A program made the position numbers and the translations under genes. This document shows positions 36,342 to 48,679 of a stretch of 64,000 nt of DNA, piece by piece. Position 1 is the first letter of the stretch. Every line of letters starts with the position of its first letter. Below the pieces are notes generated by a model. The model had not been told where the DNA came from, did not search any database, and saw nothing but the letters and a program-made list of their open reading frames with translations. Origin of the DNA: Peromyscus leucopus (Eukaryota; Chordata; Mammalia; Rodentia; Cricetidae); contig NC_051063.1 of assembly GCF_004664715.2 (NCBI RefSeq), positions 109,812,829 through 109,876,828 on the forward strand, written 5' to 3'.

Positions 36342-36729
36342 TGCTGTGGGACAGTCTGTATGTCAAATTGCTCTGATTGGTCAATAAATAAAACACTGGT
36401 TGGCCAGTGGCCAGGCAGGAAGTAGGTGGGACAAGGAGAGAGGAGAATTCTGGGAAGTGGAAGGCTGAGGCAGAGACACTGCCAGCTGCCGCCATGACCA
36501 GCAGCATGTGAAGACGCCAGTAAGCCACCAGCCACGTGGCAAGGTATAGATTTATGGAAATGGATTAATTTAAGCTATAAGAACAGTTAGCAAGAAGCCT
36601 GCCACGGCCATACAGTTTGTATGCAATATAAGTCTCTGTGTTTACTTGGTTGGGTCTGAGCGGCTGTGGGACTGGCGGGTGACAAAGATTTGTCCTGATT
36701 ATGGGCAAGGCAGGAAAACTCTAGCTACA
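36342..36729 (+). mobile_element. Solo mys-type ERV LTR, 388 bp
   Basis: Begins TGCTGTGGGACAGTCTG and ends CTCTAGCTACA. 'cttagc' at 36336-36341 and 36730-36735 is a perfect 6-bp TSD. Landmarks: 'gctctgattggtcaataaat', 'ggccaggcaggaagtag', 'aagaacagttagcaagaagc', 'ttacttggttgggtctgagc'. I recognise it as the cricetid mys/mysTR group. No internal region, so a solo LTR. Confidence 0.85.
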
Positions 36730-36761
36730 CTTAGCTCATTTTCTCATTTTTCATTTAGGAT

Positions 36762-37105
36762 CTGTCTTAGTTACTATTCTATTGACATGATGAAACATCA
36801 TGACCCATGGCCAAGGTAGCTTTAGAATGAAGCATTTCATTTGGGACTTGTTCACAATTTTATAGCATTAGTCCAGGACCATCATGGCAAGGAGCATGGT
36901 GGCAGGCAGGAAGACATGGCATTGGAATAGTAGCTGAGAGCTCACATCTAATTGGCAAGTTACAGGCATACAAGTAAGACTGGGCCTGGCATGAACTTTT
37001 GAAAACTCAAATCCAGCCCCACACCCCCAGTGACACATTTTCTCCAATCCTTCCTCATCCAAGCCTCCTAATCCTTCCTAAATCAACTGATAGAGTGATG
37101 TCATT
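36762..37105 (-). mobile_element. Second MaLR-like LTR, antisense, nested
   Basis: 'tgtcttagttactattctat', 'gatgaaacatcatgaccc', 'catcatggcaaggagcatgg', 'cccacacccccagtgacaca', 'aagcctcctaatccttccta'. Antisense to the 20092/59142 type. It lies inside the copy at 36168. Exact ends not resolved. Confidence 0.6.
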
Positions 37106-37215
37106 AACAGTTAAGGTGGACCTTCCCATTTCAATTAACCTGATCTAGACAGTCTCTCACAGAGATGCCTGCAGGCTTGCCACCTAGGAGATTCTAGATC
37201 CTGTCAATGTAACAA

Positions 37216-39031
37216 TCAATATTAAGTACATCTTTATTTAATGATTAAATGACCATCACTGAAATTGTTTGTCACCTAAAAGTTTAAAACTCAGCCATGT
37301 TGATGGACAGAAACAATACTTTTATAGATATCAAGATGGGCACCAGTATCCCATTTTAAACTATCTACATGTAATAATCATTGTATAATCTAATCACAGA
37401 TCTAGTCCTGTGAATTTCTGAAACTTATTCTTCACAGCCTGTTAAATGTGCCCTTTGATCTGACTGAATAAGCTATGCAAAATATTGAACAACAACAAAA
37501 ATTAACCCAAAGCAAAGAGACAAAAAGTTTACTTTGAACATATGTCTTTTCTCTTGATTAAATGATTTGTTTCCATATGGTACCCCTAATCATTAACCAC
37601 TCACACAGAAAGCTCCACTAAATGTCTACAACACACTGAGTATTGGAGCAATAATAAAATCACAGACTATAGCTTGCCTGCCTTCATTGAGTATACAGTT
37701 ACAGCAGAAAAATAACTTGCAAATACTGATTTTCTCATGATCTGATCCTCTGTTCAAGTGTTTAACAAATTCTAGAATCATATAGTCAGACCATATGAGG
37801 TAAACAGCCATTATAGCTTTCCAAATCCTTAACCCAACAATAAGAACGGAAGGACGTTGTCGTACTTCAGCATCTACCTTATTGTCACTATAGACTTAGA
37901 TAGACCATTGCCACCTCCTACCCAAAGCCTTTTGAACTAGTTCATTGTCTCAATGTTCTTTCTCTCTCTATTGGGAATTTTCATAAAGTATAACCCATAC
38001 CATGCCATCTCTTTGAACCACATCCATAACTTCTCTTCTTATCCAGGGTCACATCCAAAGATGCTGCTGAGTTTTTCAAGGTTCTCTTGGTTTCCTCCTT
38101 TTCTGCATCTGTTTTTTCACTTTCTTTATGTTACCAGGAGAAGGTTATCAGACTAAGCCATTTTTTAGAAAAAGTAAAGATAGAGGGGGAAATGCCTTTG
38201 ACTGGGGTCACATCCTTGAACTGGTATCTTCCCTTCAGTAGCTGAAAAACAACTTTAAGTACACAGGCATGAAAGAAGACAGGAGGCACTTTTAAACTTC
38301 TGATTCTAATCTGTAAATATTGTCTTCGGTAGACAAGCCAAAGGAAACAACTTTTAGGCTGAGAATGTAATGCCTCGATTTAGAGATTAGGTAAAGTTTA
38401 GGCTGTTACAGATTGCTCACAAACCATGTTTGTTACACAGCTTTGGTGAAATGTTTTTCTTCTTAGTTCTATGTAATAAAAGACAGCCATAGCTATATAG
38501 TTGTCCTGAGTTTTCTTATTGTTGCCCAAATGATGGTAAAACCTGTTAGCTGATACCTACTCTGTGTCTGGCAGTGCAAGACACTGACACAGAAAGATGA
38601 ACAAGACAAATCCTCCACCTCTAATGATCACGTGCCTTTATATGGCAAAGACAGAGCTTATAATCCCACTGATACAATGTGTGAGGTATAAATACTTAAA
38701 AGTTAAAGACAAATTTAGGAACTCTTAGATGAACCACTTGACTTTAGTCAGTTTTATCATATGCAAAGAAATATTGGGAGAATTTGATATGTTTTACATA
38801 AAATTCTCAATTTCATTATGGCACTTTCTACTCAATAAAAGTTACTAATTTCCGGAAAAGTGTGACAAGTGCTTCATAGCTGCTCTATGATTTCAGATCT
38901 TCCTAGGTATAGACACAGCACAAGTTAATTAAGATACAAACTATCAACTTGCACGTAAACAGAAACTGAAGTGAATTTTCTCACATTGGAATCAGAAAGG
39001 AGACGGACAGGCCTCACATGAATTCTGGATT
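37216..39031. other. No recognised element (repeat-poor)
   Basis: 1.8 kb with no nameable repeat. The T/C-rich stretch 37970-38130 gives a hydrophobic 67-codon frame with no domain. Confidence 0.4.
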
Positions 39032-39041
39032 AACTCCTGTG

Positions 39042-39216
39042 ATTGTTTGTTTGTTTGTTTGTTTTTTGTTTTGTTTGAGACAGGATTTCTCTGTGTAGTT
39101 TTGGTGCCTGTCCCGGATCTTGCCCTGTAGACCAGGCTGACCTTGAACTCACAGAGATCCACCTGGCTCTACCTCCTGAGTGCTGGTTTTAAAGGCATGT
39201 GCCACCACCGCCTGGC
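39042..39216 (-). mobile_element. B1 SINE, antisense, young
   Basis: Left tail (TTTG)n, then 'gagacaggatttctctgtgt', 'gtagaccaggctgaccttga', 'aaaggcatgtgccaccaccg'. 'aactcctgtg' at 39032-39041 and 39217-39226 is a perfect 10-bp TSD. Confidence 0.96.
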
Positions 39217-39469
39217 AACTCCTGTGTTTCTTTGAGAGGACTTTATCCTTAACATTTTAAAGACACTTTTTTTTTCATAATTGTGTTATTCAGTTTGATC
39301 TTGGTCATTAAAACAGAGCCAAGAATCAAGTTGACTGTTTTAAAATCTAATTTCTTGTTTTATACACAGGATATCAAGGTGACAGTGTTCTTTGCTCTGG
39401 CTACTTGAACTTTGTTCAAAATTACATTTCAATAGGAGGGAAAGTATGGAAATTTATCTGCATAGGTGC

Positions 39470-39615
39470 CATATGTTCATAATGCACAAAAAATATCGTT
39501 CATGGTCTTAGCTAATCCTCAGAACAACCCTGTCATATGTCATGGTTACATCTGTGGATTTAAATACAAGGAGGTGAATATATTGAAGCAAGTCACAGAA
39601 GTAGAGAGGGCATGA
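39470..39615 (-). repeat. MIR SINE, antisense
   Basis: 'cttagctaatcctcagaaca', 'accctgtcatatgtcatggt' and 'gcaagtcacagaagtagaga' align with the antisense MIR order ('atcctcacaacaaccctatg' … 'aaggtcacacagctagtaag'). Diverged. Confidence 0.6.
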
Positions 39616-42330
39616 CCCACATAACAAATCACGTACTCTTTCTCCACAGAGAACTGCTACTCCTCAAGGCCAGCCAGAGCTCAATTCAGACACAGACTAG
39701 AAAATCCAACCTCATAATTCTTAGGAATTTCACTTCATTAAATATCTGTACATACAACTTAGTTTTTCCCAAGTGGAGTCTCCCAGCACAAAATGAAATC
39801 TGGGAATACTATCCTACCCACTGATGCCCAAGCCATAGCATTGTCAGAGCAAAGGACATAGATACATGCTGGCACAGAGATAAGCTTCTGTCAGGTCCAG
39901 GATGAGGGAATTGATAGCATTCGAGTTATCAAACTATTCCAGGTTCAATACCTCACATAGATACTAACTCAAAGTGTGTCAAATCCTTGGTTGAATGATT
40001 TAAATGTCTTTTCTTCCTGCAGGGCCTTACAGAGATTTTGCTGGCCTAAAGTTCACATCACACATCTTTTTGTACTTCTTATCTTGAGAGATAGATGTGT
40101 GCTGCATTGAAGATACTTTGCAAATAACTAACAGTAATAAAAATAGAAGTTCTAGCAAAGATTTTCTTATGCATTACTAGTTATTATATATAGTGCATAT
40201 GTTTCATATGAATGTATCTACAATTTTATATATGCACATATAAAATGTCTGCATTATGATATATTTGCTTCACATGATAATATAGAGAGGAGAACAATTG
40301 AAATCAGAATGATTTATTACCCGTTATGTACCTCTTGCATGATTCTGTAAACTTAGTGAAACTCCTATTAAGTCAAGAAGCAGGGGATATCAAGGAAGAA
40401 TGCAGCTGATGGGGTGATGAACTCTGAAACTGGATCTCTGCATTTAAAATCAACTTGCTCTCTTTGATGTCATCCTGTGCTTCAGTCCTTCATTCACGAA
40501 GTTGGAGAAATGATGTTTCCAAATGTTAAACAATGTCCTTCTTATTTTACATTGGAGGAGCTGGGAATATGGCACTATCTGTACAAGAAGAAGAGCAGGA
40601 CAGAGCTGTTTTCCTGTGAAAAACCCTGGATGTTAGTCCCTTAAAATGGAGCCTCAACTCATCTGTCCAAAGATACCCTGCATGTACATGTCAGTTACCA
40701 TCAGGCACCTATCACAGCACAGACACACTGTTCCCCTCTTAAAAAATGAAGTAGAATGCAAACACCAAGCATGAGGCTAGCCACGCCCACATTTGGCAAA
40801 TGTGTGGAGTCTAACCATTGTTTTAGAGTATTTTCTCTGGATTAAAGTCCTATCGACAAAATGGTGTTTAAGACAATGATGACAGAAAACACTCAGAGAG
40901 AGGTTGTCTAGATCCAATATAAGTTTATCTGTTTCCTTTCTCTTTGCTTTCCTTTCCTTTCTGCTTATCCAAAAGAGACACATTCCTCTATGAAATAATA
41001 ACAGCAATAGCCACCTGATAAAGACTTTATAGGGAAATTTCACCTTTCATTTACTTTTCTCACAGGGACTTTATATTGGGCAAAATGTGAGTGTGAATCC
41101 TTTTCCACACCTTACTCTACCCAATACAAACCTCTATTATCATTGATTCTATTGCAGTGAACTTTTACATTGCTCTATTGGCTTAATTTTAAATGTGCTT
41201 TAATCTTAAGAGACCCAAGGGAAATTTTCAATGTAAATGTACCTAACCTCCCTGATACCTTCCCTATCTTTTTATCATTCATTATGTGAATATTTTGCAA
41301 CCTGAGTATGGAAGAGGAATAGCTCTCTGCTAAGGTGCCTGTTAAGCTGTCATAAATGATTGCTGTAGTCTCTGAGTTCTCTTGATTGTGAGTGTTAATA
41401 TCATACCAGGTATACAATTTCCATTGTTGTCTTCACTGTGTAATATCATTTATCTTTTGTTTTGCTTATTGATTTGATAAAACATACGTAGGGCTACATT
41501 TGATATACATTATGGACAATGCAGAGGTGAGTAATACAGGGCATACATTCATCTGCACTATTGAATGTCTAACATCTAGCATCTGCATAAATTTAGGCTA
41601 TGATAGAACTATTCCAGGAGATAACAGAGAGAAGAGCAAGTCATTGTGCCCTTCAATCTTAGGAAATATTTGGCAATAGAACCAGATACACTACATTTTT
41701 TACATGAAGAAAATAGCTTAAAGACATAGAATTCCCAGCAGAGGAAGCAGCATAATAAAAATTATGCCCCTGAGAGTGACAAAGTGACCAGAAAGGAAAA
41801 CAAAAGTGCAAGAGAGGGGAGCACAAACTGAAAAACAAAATCTTTGTCCCTAGACAGACAAAATCAGATCAGTGTCCACATGAGAGACAATCATTGGGAC
41901 TCCCACAGACACAGTTTTATATTCTATTTGTTTTTTTTTTCCATAAGCATGCAAAGGCAGGCTTCTCTGGGTCAGCATGTAACACTCCAAGGATTTGAGT
42001 ATGAGTTTGACATATTGAAATCAGAAGTTTGTCAGTTAATGTTTCATTGTTTGAGATATTCCAGTTTCTTCAACATTTATGACAAATTCTAAGAGCCACA
42101 GCAGAGGTTGCAAAGCCCATTGTGAGCTACTGACATCTTACTGTCCCACCCTCCTGCTCTGGTTCTCATGAACACACTCCTACAGAGCAGCTCTTCCTCT
42201 TTCTCAGCCCATCTTTCACCTGACTTCTAATGCACAGCCTCATGCCACATCTAGTACCAGTCTCCATTGCTCCAAGATACATCTCTTTAGAGATGGTGAT
42301 TGCACACTAAGTTTATTTTCAAGTATTGCT
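39616..42330. other. No recognised element (repeat-poor)
   Basis: 2.7 kb without a nameable repeat. Short frames only. A T-run lies at 41931-41941. Confidence 0.4.
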
Positions 42331-42511
42331 TGCTGTGGGATGGTCTGTATGTCAAATTGCTCTGATTGGTCAATAAATAAAACACTGATTGGCCATTGAC
42401 CAGGCAGGAAGTATAGACGGGACTTACAGAGAGGAGAATTGAGAGAACAGAAAGCAGAGGGAGTCACTGCCAGCTGCTGCCATGACAAGCAGCATGTGAA
42501 GATGCTGGTAA
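42331..42511 (+). mobile_element. mys-type LTR, left part only (chimeric)
   Basis: Begins TGCTGTGGGATGGTCTG and aligns with the LTR at 36342 through 'gctgccatgacaagcagcat' and 'gtgaagatgctggtaa'. It then departs. The 36342 copy continues with 'ccaccagccacgtggcaagg', which is absent here. The rest of U3, R and U5 are missing. Confidence 0.85.
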
Positions 42512-42785
42512 ACCCAATCACATGACTGCCTCATCACTACCTGTCTGTACAGACCTCCAGGTCTTCTATGGTTGGTATTGAGATTAAAGGCATGTGTCTC
42601 CAATGCTGGCTGTATCCTTGACCACACAGAGATCTACCTAGCTCTGCCTACCAAGTGCTGGGATTAAAGGCGTGCACCACAAACACCCAGCTCCGCTATG
42701 GCTTACTATTAGCTCTGACGCCCAGGAAACTTTATTTATTAACCTACAAATAAAATCACAATTCAGTACAAATAAAATATCACCA
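42512..42785 (-). mobile_element. SINE-bearing ERV LTR fragment, antisense (chimeric)
   Basis: Reads 'acccaatcacatgactgcct', 'cagacctccaggtcttctat', 'ggtattgagattaaaggcat', 'gtgctgggattaaaggcgtg', 'tttatttattaacctacaaa' and 'caaataaaatatcacca'. B1-derived modules ('gattaaagg' at 42582 and 42662) are built in. It is followed by an antisense polypurine tract (42788-42800), so this is the U3 end of a minus-strand LTR. Confidence 0.75.
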
Positions 42786-43300
42786 TATTTCCCCTTTTCT
42801 ATTTTAATAAAAAGGAAAAAGCTTAAAACTAACATAAGAAAAACTATATACAAAGTACAAAAACTATATACAATATATACAAGTAATAAATACCTAAACA
42901 ATGTCTAGTCCATTTGTATTTTACAAATTCAGAGAAAATAATTCCATTATCTATTATATTCTGACCTCTTGGGCTTTTATCTTTACATTGGCTCTGTGTT
43001 TCTTATTTAATAAGATGGTTGGTTACATCTACAATTGCTCCATCAGAGGTCTCCTCTGAATAGCCATTCTCAACCTCTCTTTTCTGGAATCTCAGAATGA
43101 CAATGCTCTGCAAGGTGCTTAGAGTTCTTAGCTTCTCTTACCACAGCCACATCAGTGTACACTCATGGAAGATGTTTGCTATAACAGTAGCATATAAATT
43201 GTTTTCATCCCTTCATCTGATTATCCATTAATTTGCTCTTCATTACAAACACATCCAAGTGCTTTTTAAGCTAAGTATTATGATACTGGCACAAATGATT
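42786..43300 (-). mobile_element. ERV internal 3' region, antisense, truncated
   Basis: 'tttccccttttct' is the antisense polypurine tract. 'aataaaaaggaaaaagctta', 'caatgtctagtccatttgta' and 'ggaatctcagaatgacaatg' follow. The segment shares 'tctagtc(c/t)atttgtatttt' and the tract with the internal region at 56625. No open frame for viral proteins. Right end uncertain. Confidence 0.6.
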
Positions 43301-43606
43301 TCAGCCTTGAGAGTACTTATAGCCTGTTTTGAGAAATGAACAGAGCACACTAGAACCTAGCAGAGCTATGATGGCAGAAGAACAGGATGCCTGGGGAAAT
43401 GCATGGGAAAGCAGTGCTAGTCCAAGATGGAAGGGAAGAGGGAGAATAAAAGGGAAAGAAATATGAAAACTTCTTTTTAAAAAATTATCCTTTACTTTTT
43501 GAGATTATAATTACAACATTTTTATCTTTATCTTGCTCTACTCAAGCCCTCTCATATACCCCTCCTGGCTAACTTTCAAATTCATGGCTTCTTAATTTAT
43601 TACTTG

Positions 43607-43610
<4 letters not shown>
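43301..43610. other. Unassigned spacer
   Basis: Nothing identified. Confidence 0.4.
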
Positions 43611-43664
<54 letters not shown>

Positions 43665-43675
43665 CACACACACAC
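43611..43675. repeat. (AC)n microsatellite
   Basis: About 26 AC units, one T interruption near 43663, then further ACAC. Confidence 0.97.
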
Positions 43676-43689
43676 TATCCATGACTACT

Positions 43690-43879
43690 TCTCTGTATAA
43701 ATGTATATACACTTCATGTGTGTCTATGTCTCCATGGAATCCAGACATGGGTATTAGATAAACTAGAACTAGAGGTTCCTGACAGTTGTGAGTCACCCTG
43801 TCGGTGCTGGGAGCTGAACTCTGTCCTGTGCAAGAGCAGTCTTGGCCCTTAACTATGGGGCCATCTCACCAATCCCAGG
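43690..43879 (-). repeat. B2 SINE, antisense
   Basis: 'ggtgctgggagctgaactct', 'gtcctgtgcaagagcagtct', 'tggcccttaactatggggcc' and 'atctcaccaatcc' are the antisense B2 head. 'ttgtgagtcaccctgt' precedes them. Confidence 0.9.
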
Positions 43880-44852
43880 AAATTTTCTTGAAAGAAATTA
43901 TTTCCAACTGACAGATTGCAGGAATATTCTCTCAACAAACATTTTTGAGCCCTGGAAATACTCCATGGGACTCATTCAAGGTGATTAGGATATAATACTC
44001 AACAAAGGATGAATATTCATGCTTTGTTGAAATGAGTTTTAATATGAAAATACAAGAGGGAAATGAACATAAATAATTTGATAATTTAGTATATTAGTAA
44101 AAACATGTTATTAATGAAAGAAAATGTATAGTGATGGGACTGTAGGATGGGCTAAGTGGGTGTTATAAGGACCTAAATGATCAGTGATTATTGGAATATA
44201 ATGGTGGCATGGAAGGCTACGTTGGAGACTAGGCAGAAGATAATCGTTAAAAGCATGGGACACTGAAGTCAGAAGAAGAATATGTCAATCAAGGTCAATT
44301 AGGAATTAATTGGCTTCAATTAAGAATATTTCATGAGGGTTTAATGCAAGGCTTATGGGCATAAATCTAAGGGAAAGGTATAAGAAAATCACAGGATGGT
44401 GCCCAGGACCCAAAACAGTGTTGCTTCATAACCACTTTTAAAGACAAGGGTAACAAGCAGTTACCAGAACTCTGAGATGAAAGCCTGTGATGAGAGAACT
44501 AGTAATAAATGATACAATCATCAAATCAGCAAGGCCTCTGCAGCCCCTTAGGCAGCAGACAGTAGAATTACTGTCTGAAACTTACTCTCTAATACTCTCT
44601 AAGCTACCTTCAATGTCAGGCTGCTGCTCCTCAGAAATGGAATCCATTTGGAAGCTAGAGGACATGAAAATGATGGATCACATGGCACCTAGGAAGTAGG
44701 TGGAGAGTAGATTTTGAAGGGTCAAATTGAAGAAGAGAGTCATAAAGGGAAACATGGAATAGTTGAGCATTGAGAACAAGGGACTCATATGTGTTTAATA
44801 TGTTTAAGAAAGTGCTTATTCCTACAAACACGAAAGGAACACCACTCTACAT
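43880..44852. other. No recognised element
   Basis: Nothing identified. Confidence 0.4.
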
Positions 44853-45030
44853 CAGTTACTTTCTTCACTGATGTGACAAAACACCTAATACAAGTTTTTG
44901 CTTTGTGATTTACAAAGATCTAATGTCCATCACAGCAGGTAGGCATGGTAGCGGGTCACATTGTGTCCACACTTGGGAATCAGAAAGAGAAGCAAGTTGG
45001 CACTCAGCTTGCTCTACTCTATCTTCCTTA
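44853..45030 (-). repeat. MaLR-like rodent LTR fragment, antisense
   Basis: 'catcagttactttcttcact', 'gatgtgacaaaacacctaat', 'taatgtccatcacagcaggt', 'aggcatggtagcgggtcaca' match the start of the antisense 36168-type element. Truncated on the right. Confidence 0.65.
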
Positions 45031-47019
45031 AAAAATAGTGATACTCACTACTGATAAAAATTATTGAAGTAGGATTGAGTAGGGAATAACAAAGATTTGC
45101 CAAGACTGTGAATGAATAAGTCTTTGATGAAGAACAGCAATATTACAGTTCTACATTTCTAATATGAAATGCTAAATACATACTCTTTATAATTTCACTT
45201 GATTGCCAACATTTCTATTTTGAAGATTTGAACTCTTCTGTAGCTGTGCTGCCTTACACTCTCCAAAGGGCCACCATACATTTCAGCAGAAGTTTCGAAT
45301 TTAGTTAGTACAATGAATGACACTTAACGGTGGTAATGTGATCTGAGTAACCCATCTCACCTGCAAGGAGTAAATGAACAGTATCTACATTATAGAGGAA
45401 AGAAGGATAATTGAATCTGAATCCATGGGTTTTATGGCTTCATAACCCATGTTTCACTGGTAACTGAAAGGATCCATATTTACTTAAAAAATCAGATTGT
45501 ATCAAGCTATCGTTGTGGAATCAGAGCAATAATAAAGCTGGAAACAAATGGATTTTGACAGGACACAGATGAATCTCCTTTTCCTGAACCAGACTATGAC
45601 AACAAATAAAGGTACGACAATGAAAGTGCCAAAGCCAAATGTCAGAGTAGATCAGACTGCAAAGCTATTTTATTTTGTTTGAAATCCATGGAAATATGAT
45701 GTGCATTGACTTTTTGGTCATATTTCCCATTCTAAACTCTTTGGCTTAGCTTATTTCCTACCATATGCCTTACGGCATTCTATAAAATGCCTGTCGAGAC
45801 AATAGTCATCATTCTAAGTCCTTCGTCAAAGGTGAGTAATGAGTTTACATAAATGATTGAAAGTGAAACTCAGCATGCCATTATGTTGCATCTGTCAGAC
45901 AACCACAGTATCAAGGAAAGGCCCATGTACCTGGTTCTCAGTCTGAGACTGGATCTTTTATCCTTATGACAAAGCCCACCAGGGGTGTGACTGGCTGGAA
46001 TTCCACAGAATATTTTATGCATGTTTTGATCCAGAAGAAGTGTTAAGAATTCTGACTGAATAATGTTTCCTACTGACTACTTCAGCCAGGAGATACAGTA
46101 ACCCCTTGAATTAAAAGGCAAAAACCTGGAGAAATCAGATGACAGATTGAAATATAACTTGGACATACTGAACGAGAGATCATTTGTGAGGAAATGAACA
46201 GGACACTCCTATTAAACATAGGTGGGGACTGGGAAGATAATGCCAGCATCCTTCTGGTTCCTATGATTTTGACTTGTGGGGAGTGCCAATAGCTGCATAT
46301 GTACCACATTGTGAACAGATGTTTTCCTGTGGATTTTTAGAATAGGATTTTGAAGGGCTGTGGACCAGAGTGAAAGGACTGATGTAGTGTGAAATTAGAG
46401 TTGTAAGTGATTAACAAAATGGAAAGTTTCTGCCCTGTAACTGTTAAATGACCTTGCTAGAGTCTATATTCCATGGTGATATGCAAATATTAACAGCTTA
46501 CAAGTAGTTAAGCATATCAGATAGACTTTCCATATAAAGCCATACAAATTCGATTTCACGCAGCACATACAAGGTGGCCTAGCATTACTAATGTTGCTAT
46601 TTACCATCCAACTATAGCTTCTTTCCTTTTTGAGAATCCATTTTATGTTGTCTGACTCCTGGAGAAAGGATGTTGAAGCCCTGTGTCCTGACACTTGACT
46701 TATAGTGCAGTGACATTAGTCTAGAAGGCAAAAATGATTCTTCATGGGATGAAAATTTAGCATCAGAAAATTCATAGTGTGAAGGAGTTTTAAGGCTATC
46801 CAATCCTATCATTTATAAGCCATTTAAAGCTATTTTATAGAAATACTGTTTAACTAAATTGTGCCAGAGGAATTGGGCAATAACATACCAAGAATACACC
46901 TCAGGCTATGCTTGGAACACAGTGAGAGAGAAGATCCATATTATAAACACCTTCAGGAGACTTAGGTGAAAGACGACACAGCTGACATTCCTGTGATTTA
47001 GATAGTGGTCTTGGAGTAG
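45031..47019. other. No recognised element (repeat-poor)
   Basis: About 2 kb with no nameable repeat and only short frames. Confidence 0.4.
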
Positions 47020-47335
47020 TGCCTTTATGAAATGATATGTAGCTTTAAGGATGGAACCTAATGAGATTCCCTTAGATCATTTTAAGAATGTCATTTAGAA
47101 GGAAATAAGGGCTCTCGGATGCTCTTTGGATTCAAGTTTTCCATGTGATCTCCCCTCTTCCATGTGCTCTTACCTTGATGATGTGAGCCATGAGTTTCTT
47201 ATCAGAGTCAAGCCAATGCTGGCTACATGCAGTGTAATCTACAGACTTGCAAGTATGCAAAATAAACCTTCTTTCAAAAAATGAGTTAGCCTGACTCAGA
47301 CATTTTATTATAGTAATGAAAAATGGATAAGTACA
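47020..47335 (+). repeat. MaLR (MST-like) LTR, old
   Basis: 'ccatgtgatctcccctcttc', 'catgtgctcttacc', 'tgagccatgagtttcttatc', 'gcaaaataaaccttctttca' (poly(A) signal) and 'attttattatagtaatgaaa' follow the MST/MaLR order, reading sense. Left end approximate. Confidence 0.65.
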
Positions 47336-48554
47336 AACACATAAATCAATGAAGGAGTAATAAACTCAGAGAATCAAAACATTATGGAAGTAGATTGAAG
47401 TATATTTAAACTAGCTCTCTAAACGTGTTTACAATCCCTACCTCTAAGAATTTTACATACACCAGAGAAGAGTGTAACACAACCACTGCTATCTAAGTAT
47501 GTGGTTCGGCCTTGTTCTGCAAGGGGAAATTGTACACTACAAAAGTAGATGGAGAAGGGGACCAGAAAATGCATGTTCATTCACTTCCCATCAAGTAACA
47601 TCTGTGTAACAAGCACTGCAGAAATATTAGCCCATGCACATGGAAACATTTTATTGATTACCACTACATCTGTCATCCAAGAAAAGAGTAGATATTTTAA
47701 ATTGTAGCTGGTTGAATTAAAAAATAGCACAATGAAACAACAATAAATATGTTCATTGTTTTAACAATTGTAGAAAGCAAAAGCTTTTACATTTTACTGA
47801 TAAGAAAATTGGCTCTTAAAAAGCGATTTGATTAAAAATACAGAGTAATGGCAGAGGGGTGAACAGTCTAGGGCAGGCCTAGCCCATTGCATCTATCATG
47901 CACATTATCCATTGATACAAAAGGAGGGCATAGAGAAACAAGGCTTTAATAAAAACATGACCATGTATTCCTTGGTTTAACTTGTCTTTTGTAAGTATCT
48001 TCTGCACCTTTCAAGTTAATGTCTGTAAACCTTCAGTTCGAAGTCGAGGCCCTCCAGAATTTAATCACTCTGCCTAAACCTTTACTAATCTTCTCTCTAT
48101 TCATTCTCATCTGCTTCTCCTCTTGGAATTCTTCCTTGCCTCCATGTAATTCAATTTGCTTTCAGAGTATCATTTTCCCTATTCTGTGGTTATTCAGTAT
48201 TGTATCCTAATGCATAGAATGCCCTTCACCCTCTTTTTTGTTTTGGTTTTTTGCTTGATTTATGAATGTATGCAAAGGTTGGTGAGTTGGGATGTGTGCA
48301 CCTTACATTCAAATATGTCAAGCAATTTGCCAAGTCACATAACCAAGTGGCAGGAAGAGAACTAACTAACCCTGAATATTCTGGCATGAAGCAGCACTCC
48401 TAGGGCATGACACTGCCTCTGGCTGAAGAATTAATTTGAGGATTAAATACAATAATACATAATATACTTAATTTAAGGTACTGCATGTGGCAAATTCTCA
48501 ACATTAGATTGTTATAGAAATTCAGGTACTGGCAGAAGTGAAAATAAAGACTAT
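47336..48554. other. No recognised element
   Basis: The C/T-rich stretch 48040-48240 faintly resembles an L2 3' end ('gcatagaatgcccttcaccc') but is too diverged to call. Confidence 0.35.
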
Positions 48555-48679
48555 TATTTAAGAAGTGCTTACCATGTATGGAACTCTATGGGTTTGTAAT
48601 GTTAACTCATCTCAATATATACGCCACCCTGGGAAGGAGGACTTGTTTGATTTTTCTCTATTGAAAAATGGAGGCATGG
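48555..48679 (-). repeat. MIR SINE, antisense
   Basis: 'taagaagtgcttaccatgta', 'tggaactctatgggtttgta', 'atgttaactcatctcaata' and 'ttgaaaaatggaggca' match the antisense MIR order. The following B3 may have inserted into it. Confidence 0.7.

Larger units (their letters stand above)
36168..37215 (-). mobile_element. MaLR-like rodent LTR, antisense, twice interrupted
   Basis: Left part: 'ggttactgtggcaaagtacc', 'gaagggtttattttgtctca', 'cagtctatcatggcaggaga'. Right part resumes at about 37106: 'aaggtggaccttcccatttc', 'aattaacctgatctagacag', 'gatcctgtcaatgtaacaat'. Between them are a mys-type LTR (36342-36729) and a second MaLR-like copy (about 36762-37105). Confidence 0.65.

Noticed and set aside
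36323..36535. Minus-strand frame sharing a peptide with the frame at 42240-42521.
   Set aside because: The shared peptide is the antisense translation of the mys-type LTR U3 region present at both places, not a gene family.
48030..48240. Possible L2 3' end.
   Set aside because: Only a short word resembles L2; too diverged to support by eye.
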